A stretch of DNA of 31,705 nt from UBA7236 sp964638865. GTDB lineage: Bacteria > Bacteroidota > Bacteroidia > Chitinophagales > BACL12. Each line of letters begins with the position of its first letter. The stretch's first letter is position 1. The stretch spans positions 1-31,705 of the forward strand of contig CAZXBG010000032.1 in NCBI GenBank assembly GCA_964638865.1. The letters are read 5' to 3'. Made by a program: the position numbers and the translations under genes. Shown piece after piece: positions 16,026 through 24,442 of the stretch. The notes beneath the pieces were generated by a model. That model searched no databases and had not been told where the DNA came from. It saw only the letters and a program-made list of their open reading frames with translations.

Positions 16026-17504
16026 TTATTCCCCTAAAATAATTGCATAAGCATTTTGAATATGTGCAATCAGATCGCTTGCAATTAAATTTTGACCATC
16101 AGTTTCATTTAAAGCAATATCACCTGCTAATCCATGTAAATAAACGCCAAGGATTGCTGCATTTGCTGGTGCATATTTTTGTGCAAGTAATCCGGTTATT
16201 ATTCCCGTCAATACATCTCCGGTTCCGGCTGTTGCCATTCCTGCATTACCGGTGGAATTGAAGTAAAGATTTCCATCAGGCATAGCAATTATAGTATAAG
16301 CTCTTTTGTAAACTATTATACAATTGTATTTTATTGAATTTTCTGAAATTAAGACAATCAATTCGTCCCAAGAATTATAGGAGCCAAATAAACGCTCAAA
16401 TTCTTTCGGATGCGGTGTAAGAATAGAATTTTGAGGCATCTGTGTTAATAATTCCTTGTTATTGGCTATACAATTTAGTGCATCAGCATCTATTACAATT
16501 GGGAATGAAATAAGAGGAAAAATTGTTTTGAACAATTCCGCTATTTCAGCAGATGCACCCAAACCCGGTCCTATTCCTAAAACGTTGAATTTGCCTTTTT
16601 TTATTTGTTCCTGAATTGTCTGAAATGGTATCGATATTAATTCCGGATGATCAATTGCTATTTTATCGGAGGAGAGCGTTACTAATCCCGCACCTGTTGT
16701 GAGACATGCCATTCCACAGAGTTGTGCAGCTCCCGTCATGCCCGTAGAACCTGCAATAATTAATGCATGGCCATAACTTCCTTTATGAGAAAAGGTATTT
16801 CTTTCCGAAATGATCCCATCTAAATTTTCTTCTATTATAAAATGGAAGTTTGTTTTGCAATGTGCAATAAAATTTTGTGATAGCCCTATCTTTTTGATCA
16901 TCCATTCGCCAATATATTTCTTATTTTCCGGAAAGAAAAAACTCAGTTTTGGCAATTCAAATGAAAAGGTAATATCAGCTTCTACACAAGGGTGTTCAGA
17001 TGGTGCATCAGCAAATAAACCCGAGGGCATATCAATTGAAATTTTAAAAGAATCCGTTTTATTTAAACGTGTGATGGCTTCCTTGTAGATCCCTTCAGGA
17101 AATCTGTTTAAACCTGTCCCAAAAATACAATCCAGAATACAATCGCAATCCGCAACAGGCAATAATATACTTTGGTCAAAAGATTTGATTTTATCCGGTG
17201 CAACTTTTAGAAATCTGGTATAATTCAATGTAAAATCGTCACTCGCTTTTGTTGTATCACCAACAATTATAACTTGAACCTTTTTACCGTTTAAAATTAA
17301 GTGACGTGCTATACATAACCCATCTCCACCATTGTTTCCGGTGCCACAATAAATTTGAACAGACTCAAAAAAATTAAAATGTGCCGAAAACCAATTGCTA
17401 AATACTTTAGAAGCGCGTTCCATTAATTCGCTGCTGTGCAATTGTTGCTCCCTTATTGTGAATACATCTGTTTCGCGAATTTGTTGTGCTGATAATATTT
17501 TCAT
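16026..17504 (-). CDS. nnr: Bifunctional NAD(P)H-hydrate epimerase / ADP-dependent dehydratase
   Basis: Repairs hydrated NAD(P)H: the N-terminal domain epimerises R-NAD(P)HX and the C-terminal domain dehydrates the S form using ADP. In the 492-residue protein the YjeF-N (NAXE) domain covers ~1-215 with YCGTGNNGGDGLCIARHL (52-69) and DCIFGTGLNR. The NAXD (ribokinase-like) domain covers ~225-490 with HKGSYGHALIIAGS, VLGIGPGLGAS, LTPHPKEFERLFG and NAGMATAGTGDVLTG (420-434); Asp430 is the expected catalytic base. Both domains look complete. The start overlaps the upstream NlpC/P60 gene stop by 4 bp (ATGA). Probably the last gene of a five-gene minus-strand run. Confidence 0.95.
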   Translation of the reverse strand: MKILSAQQIRETDVFTIREQQLHSSELMERASKVFSNWFSAHFNFFESVQIYCGTGNNGGDGLCIARHLILNGKKVQVIIVGDTTKASDDFTLNYTRFLKVAPDKIKSFDQSILLPVADCDCILDCIFGTGLNRFPEGIYKEAITRLNKTDSFKISIDMPSGLFADAPSEHPCVEADITFSFELPKLSFFFPENKKYIGEWMIKKIGLSQNFIAHCKTNFHFIIEENLDGIISERNTFSHKGSYGHALIIAGSTGMTGAAQLCGMACLTTGAGLVTLSSDKIAIDHPELISIPFQTIQEQIKKGKFNVLGIGPGLGASAEIAELFKTIFPLISFPIVIDADALNCIANNKELLTQMPQNSILTPHPKEFERLFGSYNSWDELIVLISENSIKYNCIIVYKRAYTIIAMPDGNLYFNSTGNAGMATAGTGDVLTGIITGLLAQKYAPANAAILGVYLHGLAGDIALNETDGQNLIASDLIAHIQNAYAIILGE

Positions 17505-18277
17505 AATACGCGTTTTATGATACGCAGTTTATGGGTATATTTTTTTAATTCTTTATTAAAAATACCATAATGATCAATGGTATCTAAACGCACCGATCCG
17601 GAAGCGTGAATAATTTGATCATTGTTTAAAATAATACCGGTATGTGAAATTTTTTCATCTTCATTATCAAAAAAAGCTAAGTCACCCTCCCTGGCTTCAT
17701 TTATAAAATGAATTGTTTTCCCCATTTCCGCTTGTTGATATGCATCTCTTGGAAGATTAATTCCATATAATTTAAAAACGATCTGGGTTAATCCTGAACA
17801 ATCTATTCCGAAAGGACTTCTTCCTCCCCATTGATAGGGAGCATTTAAAAATTTGAGTGCAAATTTTCTGATATGTTCCCCGTTGCTCAGGTTCAAATTT
17901 TCATTTACTGCCTGTCCCGAATAAACGAATTTTTCTTTTCCAAGTTTAAAATTCATTCCGTCAAAATCATATAAAGTGCTTCCTATTAAAATGGGAAAAC
18001 TTTTATCGTTGTTGGTAATTGTGAAAACTAATTCTGCCGCTACCGACTTTGACGATTTCATAAGCTTTTCTGTTTCAACATCACTGAGAATACAATGTTG
18101 TTTCTCATGTATCCAACCGCTATATTGATCAAAATCGGTCTTTATTCTTAACCAGTTCTCTTTTTGTTCATGCACAACGTATAGTTCACCAAACAGCAAT
18201 TGCGTTACCTGCTCTGCTGCATGATTTGGTTTAGATCTGACGGGTATTAGACTTTGAAATGCGATTCCGTGGTACAT
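17501..18277 (-). CDS. NlpC/P60 (C40) cysteine peptidase, YkfC-like
   Basis: Predicted peptidoglycan-peptide hydrolase of 258 residues. Residues ~1-65 look like an SH3b-type domain (PVRSKPNHAAEQVTQLLFGE, NWLRIKTDFDQYSGWI), a second SH3-like segment follows to ~125, and the NlpC/P60 domain covers ~132-258. Catalytic residues are visible: Cys160 in GIDCSGL, His212 in ISHTGIIL and His224 in IIHASG. No signal peptide is evident, which suggests cytoplasmic action as in YkfC, a gamma-D-glutamyl-L-diamino-acid endopeptidase of murein recycling. Export by another route is possible. It sits 23 bp after the membrane-protein gene and overlaps nnr by 4 bp. Confidence 0.88.
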   Translation of the reverse strand: MYHGIAFQSLIPVRSKPNHAAEQVTQLLFGELYVVHEQKENWLRIKTDFDQYSGWIHEKQHCILSDVETEKLMKSSKSVAAELVFTITNNDKSFPILIGSTLYDFDGMNFKLGKEKFVYSGQAVNENLNLSNGEHIRKFALKFLNAPYQWGGRSPFGIDCSGLTQIVFKLYGINLPRDAYQQAEMGKTIHFINEAREGDLAFFDNEDEKISHTGIILNNDQIIHASGSVRLDTIDHYGIFNKELKKYTHKLRIIKRVL

Positions 18278-18300
18278 GATGCGATTTTATTGCTGTAAAG

Positions 18301-19842
18301 TTATAATTCATAAATGGTATACTCTGCATTGCCGGTTATTAGTTTAAAGGGCAGCACTGTTTCGTTGGAGATAATAATATGGGTAATACCCTTTTCACTT
18401 TTTAATTTTTCGAGTTTTTCAGGGGTTATTTTAAGAAAGTTCTCGTCAGCCAAATCCATTGCATCAAAACTTATCTCTGTTGAGGTTAGGGCCTTTACTC
18501 CATAAACATCCTCAAACCTTTCCGCCCATTCCTTTATAAAACTTTTGGTATGTGTTAAAGCTTTATAGTCGACATAAGAGCTTCGTTGCCCGTAATTTTT
18601 TAATTCGTCAAAACTACAGGGCTGAATAAATAAGGCATTGGTTGGAGTTAATTTACTTGCCTGAATACTGATATCAATTTCCGCAGTCATTTTTGTGTAA
18701 AATGGGAATTCGTAGGCAATATCTTTTTTTAATACAGGCAAACCCGGAAAAACGAATAAAACCCAAGCTGCACAAATAATAGTAACTAAAACAAAAAATT
18801 GTTTCACCCTTTTAGCCTGGTTCAGCAGTGGAATTTTGTGGCGAATAAATAACAGCACAGCTAACACTCCGAAAAATTCTAACCAAATTGTTGTTTTAAA
18901 CCATTGTGCCAATGCAATAAGTGGGCTATTGAATACTTCTACTCCAATTATATAAAATAAACAGCCTATAAGAATTATTAAACTCAATAGGAAAACTTTT
19001 TTATTATACCTGTAAATTAATATTGGCGTAAGTAAATAAAGTGGAGTTAAAATAATTATATCTTTTAATACAAATTGTGATGGTATATAATGATGTGCAT
19101 TGCGAAACACGAAAAATATGCGAAAAAAATCAGCAGAATCAAAGGGTACATCATTTAATCTGCCATTTAGAGAATATATAAACAGGCCGGCGGTAAATAC
19201 ATAAGCTATAACTAATGGAAATATATTTTTAAAATAGGTTTTGAGTGAGCGAAGTTGAATTGCACTGATAAATAAAGTGCCCGAAATCAGCAAAAACACC
19301 TGAAGGCCTGCCAGTGGATGAAATAAGGTGGCTATAATTAGAAAAATGTAAACCAGAACATTTTTTCCGCGCAGCCAGGCCAATATCGCCCATGCGGAAA
19401 ATGTATCAGAAGCAAGCGTGGAACTGAATTCTGAACTATATAATTCATTTAACCCCAGTGTATGAAATAATAAGGGAAAAAATAAAAGTATTATGGATGC
19501 ATAAGCATAAAGGTTATTTTTCAGAAAAAAATATGCAATTTTAAACAGTGCAAAAAGTAAAAAGAGACTAAAAATACAATACTCAATAAAAACAACCCAT
19601 TCCATGGATGCACCAAATGGCTTGATCAAGAAAATAAAAATAGACCTTTCATTGGGAAAATCTTTAGCTGCATTCTGAATAAAAAAATCATTCGGAAACA
19701 ACGAATTGTCGTTTAGATATTGCGCATAGGGAATAAGTTGTATGCTATTGTTGTGTCCATAAGAATATCCCCATATAAACAACAAGGTTATAAAAATTAC
19801 AGTTAACCAACCAAGTATTTTAATATTTTCTTTCCCCGACAT
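18301..19842 (-). CDS. Polytopic membrane protein, GT-C-like topology (possibly DUF6798)
   Basis: A 513-residue integral membrane protein that I do not firmly recognise. It has about ten or eleven hydrophobic helices between residues ~10 and 365, with a first loop YAQYLNDNSLFPNDFFIQNA (~38-57) and ATLFHPLAGLQVFLL near 170. A soluble C-terminal part (~370-513) includes FIQPCSFDELKNYGQRSSYVDYK. The long first extracytoplasmic loop with acidic residues and the soluble tail resemble GT-C membrane glycosyltransferases and uncharacterised DUF6798-like proteins. It begins 2 bp after the flippase gene ends, so the two are surely co-transcribed, which supports a role in surface polysaccharide or glycoprotein synthesis. 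That role is inference. Confidence 0.7.
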   Translation of the reverse strand: MSGKENIKILGWLTVIFITLLFIWGYSYGHNNSIQLIPYAQYLNDNSLFPNDFFIQNAAKDFPNERSIFIFLIKPFGASMEWVVFIEYCIFSLFLLFALFKIAYFFLKNNLYAYASIILLFFPLLFHTLGLNELYSSEFSSTLASDTFSAWAILAWLRGKNVLVYIFLIIATLFHPLAGLQVFLLISGTLFISAIQLRSLKTYFKNIFPLVIAYVFTAGLFIYSLNGRLNDVPFDSADFFRIFFVFRNAHHYIPSQFVLKDIIILTPLYLLTPILIYRYNKKVFLLSLIILIGCLFYIIGVEVFNSPLIALAQWFKTTIWLEFFGVLAVLLFIRHKIPLLNQAKRVKQFFVLVTIICAAWVLFVFPGLPVLKKDIAYEFPFYTKMTAEIDISIQASKLTPTNALFIQPCSFDELKNYGQRSSYVDYKALTHTKSFIKEWAERFEDVYGVKALTSTEISFDAMDLADENFLKITPEKLEKLKSEKGITHIIISNETVLPFKLITGNAEYTIYEL

Positions 19843-19844
19843 TG

Positions 19845-21137
19845 TTATTTTATAAAATACGTAAATACAATAAATACAGCTACTAATATAATACTATACG
19901 CCGATAATTGGGTTAACGGAATATATTGTTTTAATTGCACACCATTCTTTTTGAGACTATTTGCCAATAACAATTTATTCACAACAAATGCTATTACAGT
20001 TCCATAAGCAATTCCCTGCAAACCGATAAGTTGCATTAAAGTAAGGCTTATGGAAATGTTGAGTATAAATTCTATCAGCGAAGCGGTTAAAATTTGTTTA
20101 GTTTTCCCCAAACCCAATAAAATGGAGTGTGGGAATACCATTCGGGGAATTAAAAGCAACAAATAAATATTAAAATATATATAACTCTCCTTAAAATTCG
20201 GGTTAAATATGATGGGATAGATCCACTGACTTATGATGATCAACACTATACATACCGGAAATAATTGTCTGATCAATTTAAGTGAACCTGATCTCACCAA
20301 CTCAATATTTTGTGGATCTTTTGAAACCTGAAGGGCCATAGCGGCACTGAAGGCATTTGCAAGTAATAACGACAATGGGAATTCCCGAGCTCCATATTGA
20401 AACATTGCAAAGGTTGCCTTGTCGTAAAAATTATTCACTATTATACCATCTGCATAAATTGCCATTCCTCCTAAAAAAAAAGCGAGCATTAATGGGGAGG
20501 CAGAATTTAAAAATGTGCGTATCAATTTTGTATCTATAGTTAAGGAACCATTTTTGAATAAAAAAATAAGGGTGATGATGAATTTTATGCTTATGAAAAC
20601 TATTAAGCCATTAATTACCATATTATAACTGCCGTATAAAAAAGCAGGAAGTGCCAGTAAGGTAGTTTGAAACAGTAGATGATATATTCCGAGATAAATT
20701 AGGGTCTTGCTTTTCCCCTTTGCCAGAAAAAGGTAATCTGTAAGAAAGGTAAGATTGTTAAACAGGAAATAAAGTAGAAATAATATAAAAACATTTCCGC
20801 TGATCTCAAATTTAAATAAATCGAGAATGGGTTGTTTAACGAAAATTAATACTACTATCACTAACAAAGAAAATCCCAATAAAATGATTGCAGTATTAGT
20901 AATTAACGATTTCTTATTCTCAGTTTTATGAAACTGTGATAAGAAATTTTGCATGATGCCGTTCACCCAAAAAAAACTAAGTGTCCCCGACATCAGTATA
21001 AATGTTTCATAATGACCGATATCATCCTGGGTTAAACTGCTCTTTGTAAGCAATATGGAACTAAGAACAAGTGCACCATAACGCGCAATTTGAAAAAATT
21101 GCATGGCTGTAGTCGGACTTAAAGTTTTCATATTCAT
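19845..21137 (-). CDS. Oligosaccharide flippase / polysaccharide exporter (MOP superfamily, Wzx-like)
   Basis: A 430-residue inner-membrane protein with about 12-14 hydrophobic helices across its length. The N-terminus QFFQIARYGALVLSSILLTKSSLTQDDIGHYETF and the LMLAFFLGGMAIYADGIIVNNFYDKATFAMFQYG segment near 215-250 are typical of Wzx/RfbX-like members that flip lipid-linked oligosaccharides. ATG 21137 and ATG 21131 are both possible. It starts 9 bp after copA ends and is followed 2 bp later by the GT-C-like protein. The substrate is unknown, and no complete polysaccharide cluster surrounds it. Confidence 0.82.
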   Translation of the reverse strand: MNMKTLSPTTAMQFFQIARYGALVLSSILLTKSSLTQDDIGHYETFILMSGTLSFFWVNGIMQNFLSQFHKTENKKSLITNTAIILLGFSLLVIVVLIFVKQPILDLFKFEISGNVFILFLLYFLFNNLTFLTDYLFLAKGKSKTLIYLGIYHLLFQTTLLALPAFLYGSYNMVINGLIVFISIKFIITLIFLFKNGSLTIDTKLIRTFLNSASPLMLAFFLGGMAIYADGIIVNNFYDKATFAMFQYGAREFPLSLLLANAFSAAMALQVSKDPQNIELVRSGSLKLIRQLFPVCIVLIIISQWIYPIIFNPNFKESYIYFNIYLLLLIPRMVFPHSILLGLGKTKQILTASLIEFILNISISLTLMQLIGLQGIAYGTVIAFVVNKLLLANSLKKNGVQLKQYIPLTQLSAYSIILVAVFIVFTYFIK

Positions 21138-21146
21138 TCCGACCGC

Positions 21147-23264
21147 TTAACTTGTTTTTTTTGTTTTCAGAAGTATGGAATTGCCAATTACAAATACATC
21201 GGAAAATGCCATAGAAAGTGCTGCAATAATCGGACTTAATAATCCAACCGCCGCAACGGGAATTGCGATCACATTGTAAAAGAATGCCCAGAAAAGGTTT
21301 TGTTTAATTGTTTTTAAGGTAAGGATACTTAATTGATGTGCCGTAACCAGATGTGTTAAATTCCCGTTCAATAAAATGATCTGTGCGGAATTGATCGCTA
21401 TTTGTGTAGCATTGCTCATCGAAATTCCGATATGTGCCATCTCCAGAGAAGGCGAATCATTTATTCCATCGCCTACCATTGTAGTAATACCGGACTCTGT
21501 TAGCGATTTTATTTTAATGAGTTTTTCAGCAGGCGTTTGTTTGCTGTAATACTCATCAATACCAATAGAGGCCGCAATTTCTTTACATTTTATTTCAGAA
21601 TCGCCACTCAACAAAATTGTTTTAATATTTTTTGATTTGAAATAACTTATTGTTTCTGCTGCATCCGGCTTTAATTCATCTTTTATATTTAATCCTGCAA
21701 GTAAAATATTATTTTTCACAACATAAATATCATGTCTCTGTAAATGCAAATCCCTAAATAAGGAAGAAGAACCTACACCATAAGTATTGTTCTGTTTGTC
21801 AACCGCTAACATTCCTGCACCTTTTACCTCTTCTGTTTTGGTAAACGACATATTTGCAACAGATGGGAAATTGACAACTAATGAACGGGCAATTGGATGT
21901 GACGATCTGCTTTCCAAATCATAAATTATATCCGATATTTCTTTTTCCTCACCCGAATAAATCTTTAATCCGGATACACTAAAATTACCTGTTGTAAGTG
22001 TTCCGGTTTTGTCGAATACCACCACTGCTGTTTTTGCAAAAGTTTCAACAGTATTTGCACCTTTAATTAAAATTCCGTTTTTGGCTGAGCGGCCTAATCC
22101 AACCATAATAGCTGTTGGAGTTGCTAGTCCCATCGCACAGGGACAAGCAATTACTAAAACAGCTATGCTTTGCATCAACGACCTTTCCAGGGAAATATTA
22201 AATATAAATGCGGCAATAATAAAAGTTACCAATGCAATTCCAATTACAACCGGAACAAAAATGCTGCTAATTTTATCTGCAGTTTTTTGTATGGTGGGTT
22301 TATCCGTTTGTGCCTTTTTTACCAGTTCAATAATGGATGCAAGAATTGAATTTTCTGACGTAGCTGTTACTTTTATTTTCAGAAAACCATCCAAATTTAT
22401 TGTGCCGCCTGTTACAGCATCGTTTTTCCCTTTTTTGAGCGGAATACTTTCTCCGGTCAACATCGATTCATCGACAATACTTTCGCCTGAAATTATTATT
22501 CCGTCGGCAGGTATTTTATCACCGGTATTCACTAAAACGATATCATTCTTTTGTAATTGATGTACAGGAATTTCTTCCACCTGATCTAAACCACTTAAAA
22601 GATCGAACATCACTTTTTTTGCTAATTCAGGTTGTAATTGTTTTAATTCACGAATAGCTGTTGTTGTTTGTTTTACACTTCTTTGTTCTAGAAGATTACC
22701 AAGTAAAACAAGCGTGATGATGCTTGCTGCGGTTTCAAAAAACATATAATCCATCCCAAGCCCACGAATGAATCCATATAAACTGTAAATAAATGCTGCC
22801 GTACTTCCTGTAATAATTAAAACGTCCATATTGGGGACACCGGTTCTCAGAGAGCTTATCGCGCTTTTTCCAAAATGTAGGGCTCCAATAATATATACCG
22901 GAGTGCATAATAATAATTGAATTAAGGGATCATGCAAAAATTTTAATGCCGGAATCATAGATAATAAGAGCGGGATCGTAAAGATCAGAGAAATGAAAAA
23001 TTTTCTCTCCGTTGAATTCAGTAGGCTCTTTTTTTCTTCTGTTGCAGATTCTGTTATAACCTTATATCCTAATTTATTTATTCCTGTGATAACACTTTCC
23101 AGATTCTTTTCGCCGTTCAGGTCAAAGTACACCTCACCGGTAGCAAAATTCACATTTACTTTTTTAAGACCTTTTTGTTCCAGATATCTGGTTATTCCGA
23201 GTGCACAATTTGAACAGGTCATTCCCTCTACCTGCAATTGTGTAGTATCCTTTTTGGCGTTCAT
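21147..23264 (-). CDS. copA: Copper-translocating P1B-type ATPase
   Basis: Exports Cu(I) across the inner membrane. One N-terminal heavy-metal-associated domain (~8-70) has GMTCSNC (Cys17, Cys20). The actuator domain has TGES (270-273), transmembrane helix 6 has CPC (374-376) in VIACPCAMGLATPTA, and the phosphorylation site is DKTGTLT (Asp418). SSHPIA (454-459) is the P1B nucleotide-binding HP motif and GDGIND (598-603) the hinge. YN in helix 7 (FFYNVIAIP) fits copper; in helix 8 the usual MxxSS is MAFSD, a small deviation. At 705 residues it is somewhat short, with a single HMA domain. Divergent from sod, and first in a run of five minus-strand genes with short gaps. No CsoR or CueR regulator is nearby. 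Confidence 0.93.
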   Translation of the reverse strand: MNAKKDTTQLQVEGMTCSNCALGITRYLEQKGLKKVNVNFATGEVYFDLNGEKNLESVITGINKLGYKVITESATEEKKSLLNSTERKFFISLIFTIPLLLSMIPALKFLHDPLIQLLLCTPVYIIGALHFGKSAISSLRTGVPNMDVLIITGSTAAFIYSLYGFIRGLGMDYMFFETAASIITLVLLGNLLEQRSVKQTTTAIRELKQLQPELAKKVMFDLLSGLDQVEEIPVHQLQKNDIVLVNTGDKIPADGIIISGESIVDESMLTGESIPLKKGKNDAVTGGTINLDGFLKIKVTATSENSILASIIELVKKAQTDKPTIQKTADKISSIFVPVVIGIALVTFIIAAFIFNISLERSLMQSIAVLVIACPCAMGLATPTAIMVGLGRSAKNGILIKGANTVETFAKTAVVVFDKTGTLTTGNFSVSGLKIYSGEEKEISDIIYDLESRSSHPIARSLVVNFPSVANMSFTKTEEVKGAGMLAVDKQNNTYGVGSSSLFRDLHLQRHDIYVVKNNILLAGLNIKDELKPDAAETISYFKSKNIKTILLSGDSEIKCKEIAASIGIDEYYSKQTPAEKLIKIKSLTESGITTMVGDGINDSPSLEMAHIGISMSNATQIAINSAQIILLNGNLTHLVTAHQLSILTLKTIKQNLFWAFFYNVIAIPVAAVGLLSPIIAALSMAFSDVFVIGNSILLKTKKTS

Positions 23265-23275
23265 TGCTATAGTTG

Positions 23276-23283
23276 TAAAGGTA
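23276..23283 (-). promoter_or_regulatory. Candidate -7 box for copA
   Basis: Minus strand reads TACCTTTA, one mismatch from TAnnTTTG, 11 nt before the ATG at 23264. The whole copA-sod divergent spacer is 105 bp. No copper-box dyad is evident. Confidence 0.3.
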
Positions 23284-23369
23284 ATTAATCCCTTTGCGAA
23301 ATTTTTACAATCAAAAACATGAATAATGTTTATTTTTAGACTTTACTTTACTAAAAAACAATTTTTTAT

Positions 23370-24140
23370 ATGGAAAATTCAAATAAAAATTCGCGCAGGG
23401 CTTTTATAAAGAAAGGCGCAGTAGCAGCGTTGGGTTTAGGCGTTTTCAATTCTTTAAAAATAGAGGATCTGGCAGCTGCGGATAAAAATTTGCCTCGCGA
23501 AATTAATCCTGTGCATGCGGCGTTTGAATTGCCGAACCTGGGTTACGATTATGGTGCTTTGGAGCCGTATATCGACCTTACAACAATGACTATCCACCAC
23601 AGCAAACACCATCAGGCCTACATTACAAAGTTAAATGAAGCGGTAGCAAAAACGGCTGAATTGCAGCATAAATCGCTGATGGATCTTATCACTAATATTA
23701 ATGGACTGCCCGAATCAGCGCGGAGTGTGGTTAGAAATCATGGTGGCGGCCATTATAACCATAGTTTTTTCTGGAAATTAATGTCGCCAACTGCTAAAGA
23801 TTCAAAGGCTGGTGATGCTTTAGCGGCTGCTATCAATACCAAATGGGGTTCTTTCGACAATTTTAAAGTGGAATTTGCCAAATCGGCAACCGGAGTTTTT
23901 GGTTCAGGATGGGCGTGGTTAGTGAAGGACAAGGAAAATAGTTTAAGTATAATTACAACCCCTAATCAGGATAGCCCTGTAATGGATATTATGCCTCAAC
24001 GCACGAAACCTATTTTGGCTATTGATGTTTGGGAACATGCTTATTATCTCAAACACCAAAATAAACGCGCTGATTATATCACCGATTTCTGGAATGTAGT
24101 AGATTGGAATCAGGTGACAAAATGGTATGCTGAAGTATAG
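23370..24140 (+). CDS. sodA: Tat-exported superoxide dismutase, probably Mn type
   Basis: Dismutes superoxide to hydrogen peroxide and oxygen. The 256-residue precursor starts with a twin-arginine signal, NSRRAFIKKGAVAALGLGVF (Arg9-Arg10, consensus SRRxFLK), which implies folded export to the periplasm. The mature part begins near residue 40-50, with FELPNLGYDYGALEPYID. Metal ligands by comparison with E. coli SodA: His76 (TIHHSKHH), His131 (NHSFFWK), Asp219 and His223 (DVWEHAYYL). Gly at GGGHYNHS together with Gln200 in TPNQDSPVMD is the arrangement of Mn enzymes; Fe enzymes carry the Gln in the earlier helix. Cambialistic use cannot be excluded. Cytosolic sod genes normally lack the leader. 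Divergent from copA. Confidence 0.93.
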   Translation: MENSNKNSRRAFIKKGAVAALGLGVFNSLKIEDLAAADKNLPREINPVHAAFELPNLGYDYGALEPYIDLTTMTIHHSKHHQAYITKLNEAVAKTAELQHKSLMDLITNINGLPESARSVVRNHGGGHYNHSFFWKLMSPTAKDSKAGDALAAAINTKWGSFDNFKVEFAKSATGVFGSGWAWLVKDKENSLSIITTPNQDSPVMDIMPQRTKPILAIDVWEHAYYLKHQNKRADYITDFWNVVDWNQVTKWYAEV

Positions 24141-24201
24141 GTAACCATTTAGTTACATATCTTTTTCTGACTTGAAAAGCTGCGCAAATTGCGATTTTGT
24201 A

Positions 24202-24220
24202 AAGATTTTTTGAAAATCTT
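24202..24220 (+). terminator. Weak AT-rich hairpin after sod
   Basis: AAGATTTT and AAAATCTT form an 8-bp stem with loop TTG, about 60 bp after the sod stop. The stem is AT-rich and no clean T-run follows, so terminator activity is doubtful. Confidence 0.25.
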
Positions 24221-24259
24221 ACACCAATATTTTCATTTTCTGAATCCACTTTTTTGGAT

Positions 24260-24267
24260 TACCTTTG
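24260..24267 (+). promoter_or_regulatory. -7 promoter box for tRNA-His
   Basis: Reads TACCTTTG, a full match to TAnnTTTG, ending 13 nt before the tRNA. Position and consensus make it the probable promoter of a single-tRNA transcription unit; the -33 element is not distinct. Confidence 0.5.
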
Positions 24268-24280
24268 CCCACCAATAAAT

Positions 24281-24355
24281 GGTGATTGTAGCTCAGTTGG
24301 TTAGAGCATCGGTTTGTGGTTCCGAGGGTCGTGGGTTCGAGCCCCATCATTCACC
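24281..24355 (+). tRNA. tRNA-His (anticodon GTG)
   Basis: A complete cloverleaf can be drawn. The acceptor stem GTGATTG/CATTCAC has one T-T mismatch. The D arm has GCTC/GAGC around AGTTGGTTA. The anticodon stem TCGGT/TCCGA has loop TTGTGGT with GTG at 24316-24318. The T arm GTGGG/CCCAT has loop TTCGAGC. An additional G at 24281 facing C73 (24355) is the G-1:C73 pair peculiar to tRNA-His, which independently supports the identity. The 3' CCA is not encoded. Confidence 0.96.
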
Positions 24356-24361
24356 CCTGAA

Positions 24362-24390
24362 GGCCGGAAATTTTTCCGGTCTTTTTTTTT
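24362..24390 (+). terminator. Rho-independent terminator of tRNA-His
   Basis: GGCCGGAA (24362-24369) pairs with TTCCGGTC (24374-24381), with one G-T pair, around the loop ATTT, followed by nine T residues. It starts seven bases after the tRNA. No T-run lies on the opposite side, so it acts on the plus strand. Confidence 0.93.
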
Positions 24391-24442
24391 GTAAATAATT
24401 TGGATAACCTATATTAAGCGATTTGAAGGTGAAAATTTTTCG

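Noticed and set aside
15834..16037. 67-codon frame in the repeat block
   Set aside because: It reads through the palindrome and repeat segments and has no recognisable protein character.
22009..22560. 183-codon frame on the plus strand
   Set aside because: It lies entirely antisense to copA and shows no domain logic; a shadow of the real gene.
21147..23264. Metal-resistance island around copA and sod
   Set aside because: No regulator, efflux chaperone, mobile gene or change in base composition accompanies them.
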